Below, in pieces: positions 47,001 through 55,877 of a stretch of 64,000 nucleotides of DNA. Source of the stretch: JAEZVV01 sp036652035 (GTDB lineage Bacteria; Pseudomonadota; Gammaproteobacteria; Burkholderiales; Burkholderiaceae_F); NCBI GenBank assembly GCA_036652035.1, contig JAVVWR010000006.1, forward strand, positions 1 through 64,000. The letters run 5' to 3'. The stretch's first letter is position 1; each line of letters begins with the position of its first letter. Under the pieces are notes generated by a model. It did not search any database, had not been told where the DNA came from, and saw nothing but the letters and a program-made list of their open reading frames with translations. Made by a program: the position numbers and the translations under genes.

Positions 47001-47273
47001 GTGCGCATTGCGGCGAGCTCGCTCACGCTGGCCAATGCGGCTGAAGTCTCGGCGGCGGGGCTGGCGTGCCTGCGAGCGGGCGATGCCGAGTTCGACTTCA
47101 GCGGTGTCGAGCGGGTCGACTCGGCCGCGCTCGCGCTCATCCTCGACTGGCTGCGCACTGCTCAGGCCGCCCAGCTCGACTTGACGCTCAAGGGGTTGCC
47201 GCCGAGTCTGCTCGAGCTGGCCGAGCTCTACGGCCTGGCTGAACTGATCGCCCCTCACCACCATCACGCGTAA
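47001..47273 (+). CDS. mlaB: STAS-domain protein MlaB (GTG start)
   Basis: 90 residues; STAS fold with DFSGVERVDSAALALILDWL, where the conserved Ser-Ala-Ala region contacts MlaF. MlaB stabilises and activates the MlaF ATPase. The start is GTG, two bases after the mlaC stop. It ends with a natural histidine run (PHHHHA). Confidence 0.9.
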   Translation: MRIAASSLTLANAAEVSAAGLACLRAGDAEFDFSGVERVDSAALALILDWLRTAQAAQLDLTLKGLPPSLLELAELYGLAELIAPHHHHA

Positions 47274-47339
47274 ACGGCGAGGGCGGCGTCTTCCTTACAA
47301 TCCGGGAGTCATGCCGCCAGCCAAGGCGCCAACACTCCC

Positions 47340-48251
47340 ATGCCCAGTCCTGCGATCGAGATCTCCCGAGTTTCAAAGCGCTACGGTTCGCTGGCCGCGC
47401 TCGATGAGGTGAGTCTGCGCGTCGAGCCGGGCGAGTTTTTCGGCCTGCTCGGCCCCAATGGCGCGGGCAAGACCACGCTGATCTCGATCATCGCCGGCCT
47501 CACTCGCGCCACCCGTGGCACGGTCAAGGTGATGGGGCACGACGTGGTGAGCGACTTCCGCTCGGCCCGCCTGTCGCTGGGCGTGGTGCCGCAGGAGCTG
47601 GCTTTCGACCCCTTCTTCTCGGTGCGCGAAACGTTGCGCTTTCAGAGCGGCTACTACGGCATCGCGCGCAACGACGACTGGATCGACGAGGTGCTCGCCA
47701 ACCTGGGGCTTACCGCCAAGGCCGACGCCAATATGCGCTCGCTTTCAGGGGGCATGAAGCGGCGGGTTCTGGTCGCTCAAGCCCTGGTTCACAAGCCGCC
47801 CGTGATCGTCCTTGACGAGCCCACGGCCGGCGTCGACGTTGAACTGCGGCGCACCTTGTGGGACTTCATCCGGCGCTTGAACCGTGAAGGCCACACCATC
47901 GTCCTGACCACGCACTACCTGGAAGAAGCCCAGGCCTTGTGCACCCGGCTGGCGATGCTGAAGGCCGGTCGCGTGATCGCGCTCGAAGACACCCGCGCTC
48001 TGCTCAAGCGCTTCTCCGGTCTGCAGATGCGGCTACGGGTGCTGGGCGCCGAGCTGCCGGCAGTGCTCGCGCCGCGTTTGATGGGGCGCGATCTGGATCT
48101 CTACACCTTGCGCCTGGCTTCGCCCGATGACATCGCGGCCGTGCTCGGCGCATGTCGCGACAGCGGGGTGGCGATCGACGATGTCGAGGTCGGACCGGCC
48201 GACCTGGAAGACGTTTTCCTGCAACTGACTTCCGACAAGAAGGCCGCGTGA
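47340..48251 (+). CDS. ABC-2 type transporter ATP-binding protein (YadG-like)
   Basis: 303 residues. Walker A is GLLGPNGAGKTTLISI, signature SLSGGMKRRVLVAQAL and Walker B VIVLDEPTAGVDVE; His in LTTHYLEEA completes the site. It pairs with the permease that follows (TGATG overlap). The substrate is unknown. It is intact, unlike the NodI-type remnant at 14757. Confidence 0.92.
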   Translation: MPSPAIEISRVSKRYGSLAALDEVSLRVEPGEFFGLLGPNGAGKTTLISIIAGLTRATRGTVKVMGHDVVSDFRSARLSLGVVPQELAFDPFFSVRETLRFQSGYYGIARNDDWIDEVLANLGLTAKADANMRSLSGGMKRRVLVAQALVHKPPVIVLDEPTAGVDVELRRTLWDFIRRLNREGHTIVLTTHYLEEAQALCTRLAMLKAGRVIALEDTRALLKRFSGLQMRLRVLGAELPAVLAPRLMGRDLDLYTLRLASPDDIAAVLGACRDSGVAIDDVEVGPADLEDVFLQLTSDKKAA

Positions 48252-49036
48252 TGCCATTGCAGAATGCCCGTTACGACGGCCGGGTGGCCTTTCTCACGCT
48301 CTTTCGCAAAGAGACCCTGCGTTTCTGGAAGGTGGCTTTCCAGACCGTTGCGGCGCCGGTGCTCACGGCCGTGCTCTATCTGCTGGTGTTCGGCCAGGTG
48401 CTCGAGGCGCACGTCGAGGTGTTTGCCGGCGTGAGTTATGCCGCCTTCCTCATCCCCGGGCTGGTGATGATGTCGGTGCTGCAGAACGCGTTTGCCAATT
48501 CGTCCTCGTCGCTGATCCAGTCGAAGGTGATGGGCAACCTGATCTTTGTTCTCTTGCCGCCGTTTTCGCGCTGGCAGTTGGGCGCGGCCTACATTGGCGC
48601 GGCCGTGGTGCGCGGCCTGGTGGTCGGGCTGGGCGTGTTCCTGATCACGTTGTGGTGGGCGGTGCCGGCGTTCAAGGCGCCGCTGTGGATCATCGTCTTT
48701 GCGCTGCTGGGGGCCGCGCTGATGGGTTCACTCGGCCTGATCGCCGGGATGTGGGCTGACAAGTTCGACCAGCTCGCCGCGTTCCAGAACTTCATCATCA
48801 TGCCGGCCACCTTTCTCGCCGGCGTGTTTTATTCGGTGCGCGGCCTGCCCCTCTTTTGGCAGCAGGTCTCGCACGCGAACCCCTTCTTCTACATGATCGA
48901 CGGCTTTCGTTATGGCTTTTTTGGCCAGTCCGACGTGAACCCGTGGATCTCGCTTGGGGTCGTGGCAGCCAGCTGCGCGATCGCCACCACCGTGGCGCTC
49001 GTGATGCTCACGCGCGGCTACAAGCTCAAGCAATAA
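48251..49036 (+). CDS. ABC-2 type transporter permease (YadH-like)
   Basis: 261 residues with about six membrane helices and the ABC-2 segment FIIMPATFLAGVFYSVRGLP. The start overlaps the ATPase stop by one base. It is an exporter of unknown substrate; in related genomes this pair also sits between mlaB and the bolA-murA genes. Confidence 0.9.
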   Translation: MPLQNARYDGRVAFLTLFRKETLRFWKVAFQTVAAPVLTAVLYLLVFGQVLEAHVEVFAGVSYAAFLIPGLVMMSVLQNAFANSSSSLIQSKVMGNLIFVLLPPFSRWQLGAAYIGAAVVRGLVVGLGVFLITLWWAVPAFKAPLWIIVFALLGAALMGSLGLIAGMWADKFDQLAAFQNFIIMPATFLAGVFYSVRGLPLFWQQVSHANPFFYMIDGFRYGFFGQSDVNPWISLGVVAASCAIATTVALVMLTRGYKLKQ

Positions 49037-49044
49037 GGACAGTC

Positions 49045-49296
49045 ATGAGCGCTAGCACTGAAGACATTCGCGGCTGGATTGCGGCCGCCCTGCCCGCGGC
49101 GGAGCGGATCGACGTGAGCGGCGACGGCCACCACTTCTACGCTCTGATCGTGAGCCAGGAATTCGAAGGCAAGAGCCGGCTGGCTCGTCAGCGCCTGATC
49201 CTCGATCCCTTGCGGGCGCGGATCGACAGCAACGAGATTCACGCCCTCTCCTTTACCGGAACGCTCACGCCCGCCGAATACGCGGCGCGCGGATAA
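49045..49296 (+). CDS. ibaG: BolA/IbaG family protein
   Basis: 83 residues with the BolA fold (RIDVSGDGHHFYALIVSQEF and GKSRLARQRLIL). Its position just upstream of murA and downstream of mla genes is the E. coli ibaG (yrbA) context, so IbaG is more likely than BolA itself. Family members bind 2Fe-2S clusters together with monothiol glutaredoxins. Confidence 0.87.
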   Translation: MSASTEDIRGWIAAALPAAERIDVSGDGHHFYALIVSQEFEGKSRLARQRLILDPLRARIDSNEIHALSFTGTLTPAEYAARG

Positions 49297-49387
49297 ACGC
49301 GCAGGGCTTGACTTCGGTCGGCTCCGATAACCTGTTTAACCCTGATACTGCGCGGCTTGGCCGCCCCTCACTGGGGACATAACACGC

Positions 49388-50638
49388 ATGGAAAAACTGA
49401 AGATTTCTGGGGGTACCCGCCTGGCCGGTGAAGTCCGCGCCTCGGGTGCCAAGAACGCGGCGCTGCCGATCCTTGCCAGCGCCCTGCTCGCCGGTGACGA
49501 GGTGGTGCTCGCCAACGTGCCGCAGCTCGCCGACATCACCACCATGGCCAAGCTGTTGCGCGGCATGGGCGTGAGCTGGGAGCGCGAGGGGGACGTGGTG
49601 CGCCTCAACGCCGCCACCATCACCTCGACCGAAGCGCCGTACGAGCTGGTCAAGACGATGCGCGCCTCGATCCTGGTGCTGGGGCCCCTGGTGGCACGCT
49701 TCGGTCAGGCGCGCGTGTCGCTGCCGGGGGGGTGCGCCATCGGTGCGCGCCCGGTCGATCAGCACATCAAGGGCTTGCAGGCGCTGGGCGCCGAGATCGC
49801 GATCGAGCATGGCTACGTGGTGGCCAAGGCGACGCGCTTGAAGGGCGCGCGCATCGTTACCGACATGGTGACCGTGACTGGCACCGAGAATCTGATGATG
49901 GCCGCCACCCTGGCCGAAGGGCAGACGGTGATCGACAACGCCGCGCGCGAGCCCGAGGTGGTCGATCTGGCCAATGGCTTGAACGCGATGGGCGCCAAGG
50001 TCAGTGGTGCCGGCACCGACCGGATCGTGATCGAGGGTGTCGAACGCCTGCATGGCGCGCGCCACAGCGTGATGCCTGATCGCATCGAGACCGGCAGCTT
50101 TCTGGTGGCCGCGGTCGCCACCGCGGGCGATGTCACCGTCACGGGCGCTGCGCCCGGCACGCTCGACGCGGTGCTCGACAAGCTGCGCGAAGCCGGAGCC
50201 ACGGTCGAGTGCGGACCCGACTGGATCCGCGCCCGCATTGCCGGCCGGCCCAAGGCGGTGAGTCTGCGCACCGCGCCTTACCCGGCCTTCCCGACCGATA
50301 TGCAGGCGCAGTTCATGGCGCTCAACTGCGTGGCCGAAGGTACGGCTCGCATCAGCGAGACCATTTTCGAGAACCGCTTCATGCACGTTCCCGAGCTGCA
50401 GCGGCTGGGGGCGAAAATCGACATCGACGGTCACACCGCGATCGTCCAGGGTATGCCGCGCCTGTCGGGAGCGACCGTAATGGCGACCGACCTGCGCGCT
50501 TCGGCTTCGCTCGTGATCGCGGCGATCGCCGCCGAGGGCGAAAGCCTGGTCGATCGGATTTATCACCTCGATCGCGGCTACGAGAAAATGGAAGCCAAGC
50601 TGGCTCAGCTCGGCGCACGAATCACGAGGGTCGCTTGA
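49388..50638 (+). CDS. murA: UDP-N-acetylglucosamine 1-carboxyvinyltransferase
   Basis: The first committed step of peptidoglycan synthesis, using PEP. 416 residues (E. coli 419). The catalytic Cys, target of fosfomycin, lies in SLPGGCAIGARPVDQHIKGL (around residue 117), and KNAALPILASALLAGD opens the protein. Its stop overlaps the hisG TTG start (TTGA), so murA and the his genes are probably coupled. Confidence 0.97.
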   Translation: MEKLKISGGTRLAGEVRASGAKNAALPILASALLAGDEVVLANVPQLADITTMAKLLRGMGVSWEREGDVVRLNAATITSTEAPYELVKTMRASILVLGPLVARFGQARVSLPGGCAIGARPVDQHIKGLQALGAEIAIEHGYVVAKATRLKGARIVTDMVTVTGTENLMMAATLAEGQTVIDNAAREPEVVDLANGLNAMGAKVSGAGTDRIVIEGVERLHGARHSVMPDRIETGSFLVAAVATAGDVTVTGAAPGTLDAVLDKLREAGATVECGPDWIRARIAGRPKAVSLRTAPYPAFPTDMQAQFMALNCVAEGTARISETIFENRFMHVPELQRLGAKIDIDGHTAIVQGMPRLSGATVMATDLRASASLVIAAIAAEGESLVDRIYHLDRGYEKMEAKLAQLGARITRVA

Positions 50639-51273
50639 TCACGCTCGCACTGTCCAAGGGCCGCATCTTCGAAGAGACGCTGCCTTTTCTTGCTGCCGCC
50701 GGCGTCGAGCCGCTCGAGAATCCCGAGACCTCGCGCAAGCTCATCCTCGCCACCAACCGTCCTGATCTGCGGATCGTGGTGGTGCGCGCCTCCGACGTTC
50801 CGACCTATGTCCAATACGGCGCCGCCGACATGGGCGTGGTGGGCAAGGATGTGTTGTTCGAACACGGCGGCGACGGGCTCTACGTTCCGGTCGATCTGAA
50901 GATCGCGCGCTGCCGCATGTGCGTGGCGGTGCCGGTGGGATTCGACTATGAGAGCAGCGTGCGGCGTGGAGCCCGCCTGCGGGTGGCGACCAAGTACCTC
51001 AAGTACGCGCGCGAACACTTTGCCGACAAGGGCGTCCACGTCGATCTGATCAAGCTCTACGGCTCGATGGAGCTGGCGCCGCTCGCCGGCCTGGCCGATG
51101 CGATCGTCGACCTGGTGAGCTCGGGCAGCACGCTGCGCGCCAACCACCTGGTGGAAGTCGAGGAGATTGCACAGATCTCGTCGCGCCTGATCGTCAACCA
51201 GTCGGCGCTGAAGTTAAAGCGCGCCGAACTGATGCCGCTGATCGAGAAAATCGAAGCCGCGGTCCAACCCTGA
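50635..51273 (+). CDS. hisG: ATP phosphoribosyltransferase, short form (TTG start)
   Basis: First step of histidine synthesis (ATP + PRPP). 212 residues, the short HisG form that lacks the C-terminal ACT-like regulatory domain and works with HisZ; hisZ is not in this window. Motifs: LALSKGRIFEETLPFL, GAADMGVVGKDVL and the PRPP loop DLVSSGSTLRANHL. TTG 50635 has GAGGG (50626-50630) upstream. Confidence 0.95.
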   Translation: MITLALSKGRIFEETLPFLAAAGVEPLENPETSRKLILATNRPDLRIVVVRASDVPTYVQYGAADMGVVGKDVLFEHGGDGLYVPVDLKIARCRMCVAVPVGFDYESSVRRGARLRVATKYLKYAREHFADKGVHVDLIKLYGSMELAPLAGLADAIVDLVSSGSTLRANHLVEVEEIAQISSRLIVNQSALKLKRAELMPLIEKIEAAVQP

Positions 51274-51283
51274 GCCTGCCCGC

Positions 51284-52585
51284 ATGAACATCCCAAAGCT
51301 CTCCACGCGTGACGCCGATTTCGACGCCGCTTTCGCCCAGCTGGTCGCGGTCGATACCGCGGTTGATCGTGAGCTCGCCGACCGCGCCGTGGCGATTGTC
51401 GAAGACGTGCGCGCTCGCGGCGACGCGGCCGTGCTCGAGTACACCAACCGCTTCGACCGCATGAACGCCGCCTCGGTCGGCGCGCTTGAGATCCCGCGTG
51501 CCGAGATGCAAGCCGCGCTCGACGCCTTGCCGGCGGCCGACCGCGCTGCTCTGGAAGCGGCCGCGCAGCGCATTCGCGCTTTTCACGAACGCCAGATCGC
51601 GCACAGCTGGACGCTGACGGAGGCCGACGGCACCGAGCTGGGCCAGCGCGTGAGTGCGGTCGATTCGGCCGGCCTGTATGTGCCAGGCGGCAAGGCGGCC
51701 TATCCCTCGTCGGTGTTGATGAACGCGATGCCGGCGCAGGTCGCGGGCGTCAAGAACATTGTCATGGTCGTACCCACGCCCGACGGCGAGAAAAACCCGC
51801 TGGTGCTCGCCGCGGCCTGCCTGGCGGGCGTGTCGCGCGCGTTTGCCATCGGCGGCGCGCAGGCGGTGGCGGCGCTGGCCTACGGCACCGACACGATTGC
51901 CGCGGTCGATAAGATCGTCGGCCCCGGCAACGCCTACGTGGCGGCGGCCAAGCGCCATGTGTTCGGCGTGGTTGGCATCGACATGATCGCGGGCCCAAGC
52001 GAGATCCTGGTGATCTGCGATGGCAAGACCGATCCCGACTGGATCGCGATGGACCTCTTCTCGCAGGCCGAACATGACGAGCTGGCGCAGGCGATTCTGC
52101 TCACGCCGGACGCCGGGTTCATCGCCCGGGTGCAGGCTTCGATCGACAAGCTGCTGCCGACCATGCCGCGACGCGAGATCATCGCCAAAAGCCTCGCCCA
52201 TCGCGGCGCACTGATCCTCACCCGCGACCTTGACGAGGCCTGTGCGGTGGCCGACCGAATCGCCCCCGAGCACTTGGAAATCTCGACCGACGAACCCGAG
52301 CGCTGGGCCGACAAGATCCGCCACGCCGGCGCGATCTTTCTGGGGCGCCACACCAGCGAATCGCTGGGCGATTACTGCGCCGGTCCCAACCACGTGTTGC
52401 CGACCTCGCGCACGGCGCGCTTTTCCTCGCCGCTGGGGGTCTACGACTTCCAGAAGCGCACCAGCCTGATCAAGGTCTCGAGCGCGGGCGCGCAGACGCT
52501 GGGCGCCATCGCCTCGCGGCTGGCCACCGGCGAACACCTGCCGGCGCACGCGCAAAGCGCGCGTTACCGCATGAACGAGGCGTGA
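51284..52585 (+). CDS. hisD: Histidinol dehydrogenase
   Basis: The last two oxidations from histidinol to histidine. 433 residues. Motifs include SAGLYVPGGKAAYPSSVLMN, IVGPGNAYVAAAKRHVFG and the Zn/catalytic region APEHLEI plus GDYCAGPNHVLPTS. Its stop overlaps a small downstream gene (GTGA). Confidence 0.97.
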   Translation: MNIPKLSTRDADFDAAFAQLVAVDTAVDRELADRAVAIVEDVRARGDAAVLEYTNRFDRMNAASVGALEIPRAEMQAALDALPAADRAALEAAAQRIRAFHERQIAHSWTLTEADGTELGQRVSAVDSAGLYVPGGKAAYPSSVLMNAMPAQVAGVKNIVMVVPTPDGEKNPLVLAAACLAGVSRAFAIGGAQAVAALAYGTDTIAAVDKIVGPGNAYVAAAKRHVFGVVGIDMIAGPSEILVICDGKTDPDWIAMDLFSQAEHDELAQAILLTPDAGFIARVQASIDKLLPTMPRREIIAKSLAHRGALILTRDLDEACAVADRIAPEHLEISTDEPERWADKIRHAGAIFLGRHTSESLGDYCAGPNHVLPTSRTARFSSPLGVYDFQKRTSLIKVSSAGAQTLGAIASRLATGEHLPAHAQSARYRMNEA

Positions 52586-52740
52586 ATTTGAAGCCGCGCC
52601 GCGAGGCCGATGGGGGGCGCGATTCGCGTCGCCGCATCGCCATGTCCCGCATGCCCGCCGTTCACCGCAGCCCGCTGGCGCCGGTGTGCGTGCTGGTGGG
52701 CGGCCTGTTGTGTTTTCTAGTCTGGACCCTGCTCAAGTGA
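52582..52740 (+). CDS. 52-residue single-pass membrane protein of unknown function
   Basis: The frame starts with GTG at 52582, overlapping the hisD stop (GTGA), and ends with TGA at 52738, overlapping the hisC start (GTGA). The N-terminal half is basic (MNLKPRREADGGRDSRRRIA). Residues about 31-52 form one hydrophobic segment (PLAPVCVLVGGLLCFLVWTL). The charge pattern suggests an N-in orientation. I do not recognise the family. Tight coupling on both sides supports a real gene, but it could be merely a translated linker. Confidence 0.6.
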   Translation: MNLKPRREADGGRDSRRRIAMSRMPAVHRSPLAPVCVLVGGLLCFLVWTLLK

Positions 52741-53813
52741 ATCCCCTGTCTGTCATCCGCGACGAGGTGCGCGCGATCGCTGCCTACCCTGCGCCATCCG
52801 CGACGGGAATGATCAAGCTCGACTCGATGGAGAATCCCTACCGCTTGCCCGAGCCGCTCGCGCGGGCACTCGGCGAGCACTTGGCGCAGGTGGCGATCAA
52901 CCGTTATCCGTCGGCCAACCCGGTGGAGTTCAAACGCAAGCTCGCCGATTCGATCGACCTGCCCGCAGGGCAGGCGCTGATGCTGGGCAACGGTTCGGAC
53001 GAGCTGATTCACCTTGTGATCCAGGCCTGCGCCAAGCCGGGTGCGGTGGTGATGGCGCCGTGGCCGAGTTTTGTGATGTACGAGATGAGCGCCCGCTTTA
53101 ACGGCTGCCGCTTTGTCGGCGTGCCCTTGCAGGCCGATTTCTCGCTCGACCGCGCGGCGATGCTGGCAGCGATCGAGGAACACCAGCCGGCGGTGATCTT
53201 TCTCGCCTGGCCCAATAACCCGACCGGCAACCTGTTCGACCGCGCCGACGTCGAGGCGGTGCTGGCCGCCGCGCCCGGCCTGGTGATCTCGGACGAGGCC
53301 TACCTGCCTTTTGCTCAGGACACCTGGCTGCCGCAGCTGGGCTCGAACCCGCGGCTGATGGTCTTGCGCACGCTCTCCAAGCTGGGGCTGGCCGGCATTC
53401 GCCTGGGTTATCTGTGCGCGTCGACGGACTTGATCGCCGAACTCGACAAGGTGCGGCCGCCCTACAACATCAACGTGCTCACCCTGGCGACGGCCGATTT
53501 CATGCTCGACCATCTCGCTGTGCTCGAGTCGCAAGCGGCCACGATCCGCGCCGAGCGCGAGCGGCTCGCGCCAGCGCTGGCCGCCTTGCCCGGGGTGACG
53601 GTGTTTCCCGGCGCCGGCAATTTTCTGTTGTTTCGGGTCGCCGACCCCGACCTCGTGTTCGCCCAGTTGAAGGCGCGCGCTATTCTGATCAAGAACGTCT
53701 CGCACGCTCACCCGCTGCTGGCGGGTTGCCTGCGAACCACGGTGGGAGCGCCGGCCGAGAACGCGGCCTTCCTTTCCGCCCTGACCGAAATTCTCTCTGT
53801 CACCACGCCATGA
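52737..53813 (+). CDS. hisC: Histidinol-phosphate aminotransferase (GTG start)
   Basis: A PLP aminotransferase of 358 residues. The PLP lysine is in RTLSKLGLAGIRLGYL (around residue 221), and MENPY-type (LDSMENPYRLP) and LANGSDEL-like (MLGNGSDELIHL) motifs are present. GTG 52737 (MNPLSVIRDEVRAIAAYPAP) overlaps the preceding small gene's stop. Upstream methionines in frame lie inside that gene. Confidence 0.94.
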   Translation: MNPLSVIRDEVRAIAAYPAPSATGMIKLDSMENPYRLPEPLARALGEHLAQVAINRYPSANPVEFKRKLADSIDLPAGQALMLGNGSDELIHLVIQACAKPGAVVMAPWPSFVMYEMSARFNGCRFVGVPLQADFSLDRAAMLAAIEEHQPAVIFLAWPNNPTGNLFDRADVEAVLAAAPGLVISDEAYLPFAQDTWLPQLGSNPRLMVLRTLSKLGLAGIRLGYLCASTDLIAELDKVRPPYNINVLTLATADFMLDHLAVLESQAATIRAERERLAPALAALPGVTVFPGAGNFLLFRVADPDLVFAQLKARAILIKNVSHAHPLLAGCLRTTVGAPAENAAFLSALTEILSVTTP

Positions 53814-54403
53814 ACGCCCGCACCGCGGAAGTTGTCCGCCACACCGCCGAAACCCAGATCCGGGTCGAAATCAATCTCGATGGCTCGGGCGTTGCCAAGC
53901 TCGCCACCGGGATCGGATTTTTCGATCACATGCTCGACCAGATCGCCCGCCATGGCGGTATCGATCTGACGGTCGAGGCCCAGGGCGATCTGCACATCGA
54001 CGGCCATCACACGGTCGAAGACGTCGGCATCACGATCGGTCAGGCCTTTGCCAAGGCACTCGCCGACAAGCGCGGGATTCGTCGTTACGGCCACGCCTAT
54101 GTGCCGCTCGACGAAGCGCTGTCGCGCGTGGTGATCGATCTTTCCGGTCGTCCTGGTCTGGTGTGGGACGTGCCCTTTACCCGCGCCATGGTGGGCGAGT
54201 TCGATGTCGATCTCGCTCACGAGTTTTTCCAGGGCTTCGTCAACCACGCCCTGGTAACGCTGCACGTCGATAACCTGCGTGGACAGAACGCTCACCACCA
54301 GGCCGAAACCGTGTTCAAGGCTTTTGGCCGCGCGCTGCGCATGGCCTGCGAAGCCGACCCGCGCGCCGCCGGCGTGATTCCCTCGACCAAGGGCTCGCTC
54401 TGA
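53810..54403 (+). CDS. hisB: Imidazoleglycerol-phosphate dehydratase
   Basis: 197 residues; dehydratase domain only, not the fused phosphatase form of E. coli. Metal-binding repeats: HHTVEDVGI, AHEFFQGFVNHALVTLHV and NAHHQAE. ATG 53810 overlaps the hisC stop. A separate histidinol-phosphatase must exist elsewhere. Confidence 0.96.
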   Translation: MNARTAEVVRHTAETQIRVEINLDGSGVAKLATGIGFFDHMLDQIARHGGIDLTVEAQGDLHIDGHHTVEDVGITIGQAFAKALADKRGIRRYGHAYVPLDEALSRVVIDLSGRPGLVWDVPFTRAMVGEFDVDLAHEFFQGFVNHALVTLHVDNLRGQNAHHQAETVFKAFGRALRMACEADPRAAGVIPSTKGSL

Positions 54404-54424
54404 GCGAAGCAATGAGCGAAGCAA
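54401..54424 (+). repeat. Tandem 12-bp duplication at the hisB-hisH junction
   Basis: TGAGCGAAGCAA occurs twice in a row. The first copy contains the hisB stop; each copy ends next to a candidate hisH ATG (54412 and 54424). It probably arose by slippage. Confidence 0.85.
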
Positions 54425-55068
54425 TGAGCATGAGCATCGCAGTCGTCGATTACGGTTCGGGCAACTTGCGCTCGGTCGCCAAGGCGATCGAGCACGTTGC
54501 GCCCAAGGGTGTTGCAGTCAAGATCAGTTCTGATCCGCGCGAGATCGAAGCGGCCAGCCGCGTCGTATTTCCGGGCCAGGGCGCGATGCCCGACTGCATG
54601 CGCAACCTCGGCGCGTCGGGCTTGGAAGACGCGGTGCGCGGCGCTCTGGCGAACAAGCCGGTGTTGGCGATCTGCATCGGCGAGCAGATGCTGTTCGACC
54701 GCAGCGAAGAAGGCGGCATTGCCGGCCTGGGGCTGTTCCGTGGCGAGGTGGTTCGTTTCCCGGCTGCTGCCATGCGACAGCCCGACGGCGCCCGTCTCAA
54801 GGTTCCGCACATGGGCTGGAATCGTGTGCGGCAGAGGAATCCTCACCCATTGTGGGAAGGGATCGCCGACGAGAGCTGGTTCTATTTCGTGCACAGTTAC
54901 TTCGTCGCGCCAAGCGATGCGCGACTGGTGGCCGGCGAGTCGGTCTACGGTCTGCCGTTTACTAGCGCAGTGGCGATGAACAACATTTTTGCGACCCAGT
55001 TCCACCCGGAGAAGAGCGCTGCCGCTGGCCTGCGGCTCTTCGAGAACTTCATCCGCTGGAAGCCCTGA
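54424..55068 (+). CDS. hisH: Imidazole glycerol phosphate synthase, glutamine amidotransferase subunit
   Basis: Supplies ammonia from glutamine to HisF. 214 residues from ATG 54424 (MSMSIAVVDYGSGNLRSVAK); starts at 54412 or 54430 are also possible because of a local duplication. The class I triad is Cys in LAICIGEQMLF and His-Glu in FHPEKS. The oxyanion segment PGQGAMPDC is present. Confidence 0.94.
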   Translation: MSMSIAVVDYGSGNLRSVAKAIEHVAPKGVAVKISSDPREIEAASRVVFPGQGAMPDCMRNLGASGLEDAVRGALANKPVLAICIGEQMLFDRSEEGGIAGLGLFRGEVVRFPAAAMRQPDGARLKVPHMGWNRVRQRNPHPLWEGIADESWFYFVHSYFVAPSDARLVAGESVYGLPFTSAVAMNNIFATQFHPEKSAAAGLRLFENFIRWKP

Positions 55069-55133
55069 CCCCACGGTCGCGCCAGTCTTTCACTTCTCTC
55101 AACCCGAAGATTCAACCCAACAGGTCCGACGCG

Positions 55134-55877
55134 ATGCTGCTGATCCCGGCGATCGATATCAAAGATGGGCGCTGCGTGCGCCTGCGCCAAGGTGACATGG
55201 ATAACAACGTCACCGTTTTTTCCGATGACCCGGTGGGGATGGCCCGTCACTGGGTGGAGTTGGGCGCAAGTCGCCTGCACATTGTTGACTTGAACGGCGC
55301 CCGCTCGGGCAAGCCGGTCAACGAACCGCTGATTCGCAAGATCCTCACCGAGTTCGGCGACGACATCGAGATTCAGTTGGGGGGCGGCATGCGCGACCTC
55401 GATCTGATCGAGCGCTACATCGACGCTGGCGTGCGCTATGTGGTGATCGGCACCGCGGCAGTCAAGAGTCCGGGCTTTCTGCACGACGCCTGCAGCGCCT
55501 TCGGCGGCCATGTGATCGTTGCGCTCGACGCCAAGGGCGGCAAGGTTGCCACCGACGGCTGGAGCAAGCTCACCGGACACGACGTGATCGACCTGGCGCA
55601 GAAATTCGAGAGCTACGGCGTCGATTCGATTCTCTACACCGACATCGGCCGCGACGGCATGCTGACCGGAGTGAACATCGAGGCTACGGTTGAACTGGCG
55701 CGCGCGGTCAAGATTCCGGTGATCGCCAGCGGCGGCATTGCCGATATCCGCGACATCGAGAACCTGCTCGCGGTTGAGAGCGAAGGCATCAATGCCGCGA
55801 TCCTCGGTCGCTCACTCTACGAAGGCACGCTCGACTTTAAGGCGGCGCAAGCCCTGGTTCAAAGCTCGGAAGTCTGA
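55134..55877 (+). CDS. hisA: Phosphoribosylformimino-5-aminoimidazole carboxamide ribotide isomerase
   Basis: A (beta/alpha)8 isomerase of 247 residues. The catalytic aspartates are in IPAIDIKDGRCVRL (Asp8) and VIVALDAKGGKVATDGW (about 129); GGGMRD and ASGGIAD bind phosphate. The hisF start overlaps the stop (TGATG). Confidence 0.96.
   Translation: MLLIPAIDIKDGRCVRLRQGDMDNNVTVFSDDPVGMARHWVELGASRLHIVDLNGARSGKPVNEPLIRKILTEFGDDIEIQLGGGMRDLDLIERYIDAGVRYVVIGTAAVKSPGFLHDACSAFGGHVIVALDAKGGKVATDGWSKLTGHDVIDLAQKFESYGVDSILYTDIGRDGMLTGVNIEATVELARAVKIPVIASGGIADIRDIENLLAVESEGINAAILGRSLYEGTLDFKAAQALVQSSEV

Noticed and set aside
47255..47273. Histidine run at the MlaB C-terminus as an artificial tag
   Set aside because: Only four histidines in natural codon context followed by Ala and the stop; it is simply the native tail.
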